From: an uncultured Peptococcaceae bacterium | GTDB taxonomy: Bacteria; Bacillota; Peptococcia; Peptococcales; Peptococcaceae | Reading direction: 5' to 3' | Assembly: GCA_958451915.1 (NCBI GenBank) | Contig: CAUDRX010000035.1 | Location: 1-16,859 of the forward strand | Length of the DNA stretch: 16,859 nucleotides | Notes under the pieces: model-generated | Seen by the model: only the letters and a program-made list of their open reading frames with translations | Database searches by the model: none | Told to the model about the DNA's origin: nothing | In this document: piece after piece, positions 13,296 through 16,859 of the stretch | Position numbering within the stretch: the stretch's first letter is position 1 | Layout of the letters: each line of letters opens with the position of its first letter | Position numbers and translations under genes: made by a program

Positions 13296-15134
13296 ATGGG
13301 AAAAGTAATCGGTATTGACTTAGGTACTACAAACTCTTGTGTAGCAGTTATGGAAGGCGGCGAAGCGGTCGTTATCCCTAACAGCGAAGGTAACCGCACC
13401 ACGCCATCTGTCGTTGGTCTGAATAACAGCGGTGAACGTCTCGTTGGTCAGGTCGCAAAGCGTCAGGCCATCACCAATCCAGATAACACTGTCGCAAGTA
13501 TCAAGCGTCATATGGGTTCCGACTACAAAGCAACCCTCGGTGGTAAACAATACACCCCACAGGAGATCTCTGCGATGATCCTGCAGAAATTGAAAGCAGA
13601 TGCAGAAGCTTACATCGGTGAGACTGTGACCCAGGCTGTCATCACTGTTCCTGCATATTTCAGCGACAGTCAGCGCCAGGCAACGAAGGACGCTGGTAAG
13701 ATCGCAGGTCTCGATGTGCTGCGTATCATCAATGAACCTACTGCAGCAGCTTTGGCTTATGGTGTTGACAAAGATAACACCGACCAGAAGATCCTGGTCT
13801 TTGACCTCGGCGGCGGTACTTTCGATGTTTCTCTCCTCGAGATCGGTGACGGCATCTTCGAAGTTTTGGCTACCAGCGGGAACAACCGTCTCGGCGGTGA
13901 TGACTTTGACAAGAAGATCATTGATTGGGCCATCGCAGAATTTAAGAGCCAGACAGGTATCGATCTGAGTGGCGATAAGACGGCGATGCAGCGCTTGAAA
14001 GAAGCTGCTGAAAAAGCAAAGATGGAACTTTCCACTGTCACCACTTCCAACATCAACCTGCCATTTATCACAATGGACGGCAACGGGCAGCCACAGCATC
14101 TGGATCTGACCCTTTCCCGTGCAAAATTTGATGAACTGACTGCAGACCTTGTTGAAAAGACCATGGGTCCATCCCGTCAGGCCCTTTCTGACGCCGGTCT
14201 TTCTGCAAGCGAGATCGATAAGGTCATCCTCGTTGGTGGTTCTACCCGTATTCCAGCAGTCCAGGAGGCTGTTAAGAAGCTTACTGGTAAAGAGCCATTC
14301 AAGGGCATCAACCCAGATGAATGCGTTGCCATCGGTGCTGCGATCCAGGGCGGCGTGCTCGTTGGCGAAGTCAAGGACGTTGTTCTTTTGGATGTCACCC
14401 CACTGTCCCTTGGTATTGAGACCCTTGGCGGTGTCATGACAAAGATCGTTGAACGCAATACCACCATCCCTGTTTCCCGCAGCCAGGTCTTTACAACCGC
14501 TGCAGATAATCAGACTTCAACCGACATCCATGTCCTTCAGGGTGAACGTGAGATGGCAAAGGACAATAAGACCCTTGGCCGTTTCAGCCTCATGGACATT
14601 CCACCAGCTCCACGCGGCATCCCTCAGATCGAAGTCACTTTCGATATTGATGCCAACGGTATCGTTAATGTTTCCGCAAAAGATAAAGGCACAGGTAAGA
14701 GTCAGCGCATCACCATCCAGTCCAACAGTGGTCTTTCCGATGAAGAGATCGATCGCATGGTCAAGGATGCTGAGATGAACGCTGAAGCTGATAAGAAGAT
14801 GAAAGAAAAAGTCGACACTAAGAACAATGCCGACGCCCTTCTCTTCCAGAGTGAAAAGGTCCTCAAAGATGCCGGCGATGCTGTCGATGCAGCTGATAAG
14901 GAAGCCATTGAGAAGGCTCAGGCTGATCTTCGTGCTGTTCTTGAGAGCGATAATACCGAAGAGATCAAAGCAAAGAGTGAAGCACTCACCAATGCTATCT
15001 ACAAAGTCAGTGAAAAAATGTACGCGCAGGCTGCTCAGCAGCAACAGGCTGAGCAGAGCGCACAGCAGGCACAGGGTCAGAACAGCGACGGAACCTATGA
15101 TGCCGATTTTACAGAAGTGGACGACAATAAGTAA
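13296..15134 (+). CDS. dnaK: Hsp70 chaperone DnaK
   Basis: A 612-residue ATP-driven chaperone. The nucleotide-binding domain has GIDLGTTNS (6-14), catalytic K70, IINEPTAAALAYG (144-156), DLGGGTFDVSLLE (170-182) and VGGSTRIP (313-320). The interdomain linker VVLLDVTP is at 362-369, then the substrate-binding domain. A flexible Gln/Ala-rich end leads to the terminal EVDDNK. Around residues 72-90 the protein lacks the segment of about 20 residues found in proteobacterial DnaK, a trait of Firmicutes and other Gram-positive-type Hsp70s. AGGAGG at 13280-13285 lies 10 nt before the ATG. Proline is encoded only by CCA/CCT as far as I can see, a sign of strong expression. It works with GrpE upstream and DnaJ downstream, and its TAA stop shares one base with the dnaJ ATG. 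Confidence 0.98.
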   Translation: MGKVIGIDLGTTNSCVAVMEGGEAVVIPNSEGNRTTPSVVGLNNSGERLVGQVAKRQAITNPDNTVASIKRHMGSDYKATLGGKQYTPQEISAMILQKLKADAEAYIGETVTQAVITVPAYFSDSQRQATKDAGKIAGLDVLRIINEPTAAALAYGVDKDNTDQKILVFDLGGGTFDVSLLEIGDGIFEVLATSGNNRLGGDDFDKKIIDWAIAEFKSQTGIDLSGDKTAMQRLKEAAEKAKMELSTVTTSNINLPFITMDGNGQPQHLDLTLSRAKFDELTADLVEKTMGPSRQALSDAGLSASEIDKVILVGGSTRIPAVQEAVKKLTGKEPFKGINPDECVAIGAAIQGGVLVGEVKDVVLLDVTPLSLGIETLGGVMTKIVERNTTIPVSRSQVFTTAADNQTSTDIHVLQGEREMAKDNKTLGRFSLMDIPPAPRGIPQIEVTFDIDANGIVNVSAKDKGTGKSQRITIQSNSGLSDEEIDRMVKDAEMNAEADKKMKEKVDTKNNADALLFQSEKVLKDAGDAVDAADKEAIEKAQADLRAVLESDNTEEIKAKSEALTNAIYKVSEKMYAQAAQQQQAEQSAQQAQGQNSDGTYDADFTEVDDNK

Positions 15135-16345
15135 TGGCTGAAAAGCGCGATTACTATGAGGTACTCGGGGTTGATAAGAACGCCAGCGATGCGGATATCA
15201 AAAAAGCGTTCCGCAAGCTCGCGCGCAAATATCACCCCGATGTTAACCCAGGTGACAAAGAGGCAGAGGCAAAGTTCAAAGAGATCAACGAAGCTTACGA
15301 TGTGCTGTCCAATGCCGAAAAACGCCAGCAGTATGATCAGTTTGGCCATGATGCGCCAAACTTTGGTGCTGGAGGCTTCGGCGGATTTGGCGGCGGTGGC
15401 TTCAGCGGCGGCGCCGATTTTGGAGACCTTGGAGACATCTTCAACATGTTCTTCGGTGGCGGTGGTGCCGGGGCGCAGGCCAATGGTCCACGTCAGGGCA
15501 ATGACCTGCGTTATGATATGACGCTTTCTTTTGAAGAAGCTGTTTTTGGCTGCAAGAAAACGATTTCCGTCGATCGTTGGATCAATTGTTCCACCTGTGG
15601 CGGCACAGGCGCTAAGCCTGGTACCAGTCCAGAGACCTGTAGTCGTTGTCATGGCACTGGCCGTGTGACAAGCATGCAGCAGACACCTTTTGGCCGGATG
15701 CAGACCCAGACCACCTGTCCGGATTGCGGCGGGACCGGGAAGATCATCCGGGAAAAATGTCCGGACTGCGGCGGAAGCGGTCGTCGTCGTGAGACTAAAT
15801 CCTTGGAAGTTAATATCCCTGCTGGCGTTGACAATGGCACCCGCCTGCGTATGGCAGGTGAAGGGGAAGCTGGAGAAAACGGCGGCCCGGCAGGTGATCT
15901 CTACATTTATATCCGAGTGCGTCCGCACAGCATCTTTAGCCGTGATGACACTGATGTCTATATGGAACAGAAGATCAATGTCGCTCAGGCCGCTTTGGGT
16001 GACGAGATCGAAGTGCCAACTCTTGAAGGACGCATCAAGTTCACCGTTCCTGCCGGCGTGCAGAGTGGTGCGCGTTTCCGCCTGAAAGGCAAAGGCATCA
16101 AGAGTATGCGTGGTTATGGCAAGGGCGATCAATATGTCACCGTTGTCATTGAGACGCCAAAGACCTTGACCGATGAACAGCGCCATCTGTTCGAACAGCT
16201 GGCCGATACCCTCGATCGTTATGATGAGCAGGGGAAGGCTGAAAATGCTTCGCCGAGGCAGGCGAAAAGATCAGAAAAGAAAAAAGAAGGGTTTTTCGAC
16301 AAGATGAAAGACCTGTTCACTGATGATGACGAAGATAATGTGTGA
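15134..16345 (+). CDS. dnaJ: Hsp40 co-chaperone DnaJ
   Basis: A 403-residue class A J-protein that delivers substrates to DnaK and stimulates its ATPase. The J domain (about 5-71) has the HPD tripeptide at 34-36. A Gly/Phe-rich linker (about 77-115) follows. Four CxxCxGxG zinc motifs are intact at 152-159, 169-176, 195-202 and 209-216. The C-terminal substrate-binding domains follow, then a Lys-rich and acidic tail (378-403). The ATG overlaps the dnaK stop by one base (TAATG) with only a weak ribosome site in the dnaK end, so translation is probably coupled. It is the last gene of the operon and is followed by a terminator. Confidence 0.97.
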   Translation: MAEKRDYYEVLGVDKNASDADIKKAFRKLARKYHPDVNPGDKEAEAKFKEINEAYDVLSNAEKRQQYDQFGHDAPNFGAGGFGGFGGGGFSGGADFGDLGDIFNMFFGGGGAGAQANGPRQGNDLRYDMTLSFEEAVFGCKKTISVDRWINCSTCGGTGAKPGTSPETCSRCHGTGRVTSMQQTPFGRMQTQTTCPDCGGTGKIIREKCPDCGGSGRRRETKSLEVNIPAGVDNGTRLRMAGEGEAGENGGPAGDLYIYIRVRPHSIFSRDDTDVYMEQKINVAQAALGDEIEVPTLEGRIKFTVPAGVQSGARFRLKGKGIKSMRGYGKGDQYVTVVIETPKTLTDEQRHLFEQLADTLDRYDEQGKAENASPRQAKRSEKKKEGFFDKMKDLFTDDDEDNV

Positions 16346-16361
16346 TCTTACGTGATCGAAG

Positions 16362-16404
16362 ATCCTCAGGGGATCTGGGCGACCAGTTCTCCTGGGGATT
16401 TTTT
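16362..16404 (+). terminator. Intrinsic terminator of the heat-shock operon
   Basis: A 9-bp outer stem (16362-16370 with 16391-16399, one G-U pair) continues into an inner hairpin (CTGG at 16375-16378 with CCAG at 16383-16386, loop GCGA). Six T follow (16399-16404). Confidence 0.85.
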
Positions 16405-16405
16405 G

Positions 16406-16434
16406 TTTACAGAGATGTTTTCAGGTGATATGAT
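16406..16434 (+). promoter_or_regulatory. Strong promoter of the right-edge gene
   Basis: TTTACA (16406-16411, 5/6) and TATGAT (16429-16434, 5/6) are 17 bp apart, with TGA before the -10 box (extended TGn motif). It begins 2 nt after the T run of the dnaJ terminator. Transcription would start near 16441. Confidence 0.75.
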
Positions 16435-16466
16435 GAAGGAAAAAGATGTTTAAGGAGGACGGAAAG

Positions 16467-16859
16467 ATGGGCATGGAGCCGGAATTGATCGTGATGTTGA
16501 CGCATCATGATCGGACTGTGGAAAATGCAGCGGAGATCTTTGCTGCCTGCAAGAACAGTAAGGCAAGATATTGGGGTTTTAAAGAGGCACCGCTGCCGCT
16601 GGAAGAGATGCAGTCGCTTTATAGCGCGATGCGGGCAGCGGGTAAGACGACATTTTTAGAAGTGGTCGCGTATACGCCGGATGAATGCATGGCAGGTGCA
16701 GAGATGGCAGTGGCATGTGGCTGTGATGTGTTGATGGGGACGGTTTTCAGTGATTCAGTCAATGCACTCTGTCAGTCGCATGGGATCAGATATATGCCAT
16801 TCGTTGGAGAGATCAGCGGACGTCCGTCGGTGCTTTCGGGGACTCTGGAAGGGATGATC
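16467..16859 (+). CDS. Unrecognised conserved-looking protein, 5' part only (possible TIM-barrel)
   Basis: 131 codons are open to the window edge; the gene continues beyond it. AAGGAGG (16452-16458) lies 8 nt before the ATG at 16467, and a second in-frame ATG at 16473 is less well placed. I do not recognise the family. The sequence alternates hydrophobic strands and helices (ELIVMLTHHD, YWGFKE, TTFLEVVAY, CDVLMGTVF, IRYMPFVGEISGRPSVL), the rhythm of a beta/alpha barrel. The THHDRTV start, the WGFKE and LEVVAY stretches and the CGCDVLMGT strand end look like active-site loops. Six Cys occur in the part seen. Promoter, ribosome site and codon use support a real gene transcribed separately from dnaJ. 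An aldolase-like or phosphosugar-binding role is only a guess from the pattern. Confidence 0.8.
   Translation, partial: MGMEPELIVMLTHHDRTVENAAEIFAACKNSKARYWGFKEAPLPLEEMQSLYSAMRAAGKTTFLEVVAYTPDECMAGAEMAVACGCDVLMGTVFSDSVNALCQSHGIRYMPFVGEISGRPSVLSGTLEGMI

Noticed and set aside
13320..16186. Long - strand frames over dnaK and dnaJ (259, 175 and 363 codons)
   Set aside because: All are in register with the sense codons and lack expression signals or family resemblance. They reflect codon bias.
1..16859. Mobile elements, CRISPR arrays, tRNA or rRNA genes, toxin-antitoxin or defence genes
   Set aside because: Looked for on both strands; no transposase, repeat-spacer pattern, tRNA arm signature or defence-type domain was recognised. 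The region is housekeeping in character.

Overview
This window is a mostly ordinary chromosomal segment, roughly half G+C by eye. Every gene I can support is on the + strand. It most likely comes from a Firmicutes-lineage bacterium. The evidence is a perfect CIRCE operator in front of hrcA, the gene order hrcA-grpE-dnaK-dnaJ preceded by lepA-hemW, a DnaK without the roughly 20-residue N-domain insert of typical Gram-negative Hsp70s, and a type III glutamine synthetase. A diderm Negativicutes host (for example an Acidaminococcaceae-like anaerobe) would fit, but that is a low-confidence guess from gene content.

Layout. (1) 1-203: the last codons of an upstream gene, its terminator, a perfect 16-bp palindrome, a weak hairpin and a promoter. 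(2) 204-1484: a membrane-bound processive family 2 glycosyltransferase with its own terminator. (3) 1587-2435: a YkuE/YaeI-type metallophosphoesterase. (4) 2436-4347: an L-lactate permease (LctP family) with its own promoter and a strong terminator; a perfect 11-bp tandem repeat lies upstream. (5) 4403-6660: type III glutamine synthetase glnN, with an extended -10 promoter, a leader of about 84 nt and a terminator. (6) 6693-10092: murJ (lipid II flippase) and lepA (EF4), 21 nt apart. (7) 10110-11276: hemW (radical-SAM heme chaperone) from a TTG start, between two terminators. (8) 11447-16404: the heat-shock operon, consisting of a sigma-A promoter, CIRCE, hrcA, grpE, dnaK, dnaJ and a terminator. 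(9) 16406-16859: a strong promoter and the first 131 codons of a gene I do not recognise.

How the genes work together. HrcA should bind CIRCE, which lies between the -10 box and the ribosome binding site, and repress its own operon. GrpE, DnaK and DnaJ form the Hsp70 folding cycle. Lactate permease, glutamine synthetase and DnaK share a very skewed codon use: proline is almost only CCA/CCT, and TTA, CTA and TCA codons are absent over long stretches. The neighbouring phosphoesterase gene instead uses mostly CCG for proline. I read this as a sign of high expression of lactate transport, ammonia assimilation and the chaperone. The skew also creates long spurious antisense reading frames.

I found no clear undescribed system such as a defence island, mobile element, CRISPR array or RNA gene. 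The observations most worth checking are the unrecognised gene at the right edge, a Cys/His-containing tail on HrcA, the palindrome near 82-97, and the tandem repeat upstream of the lactate permease.
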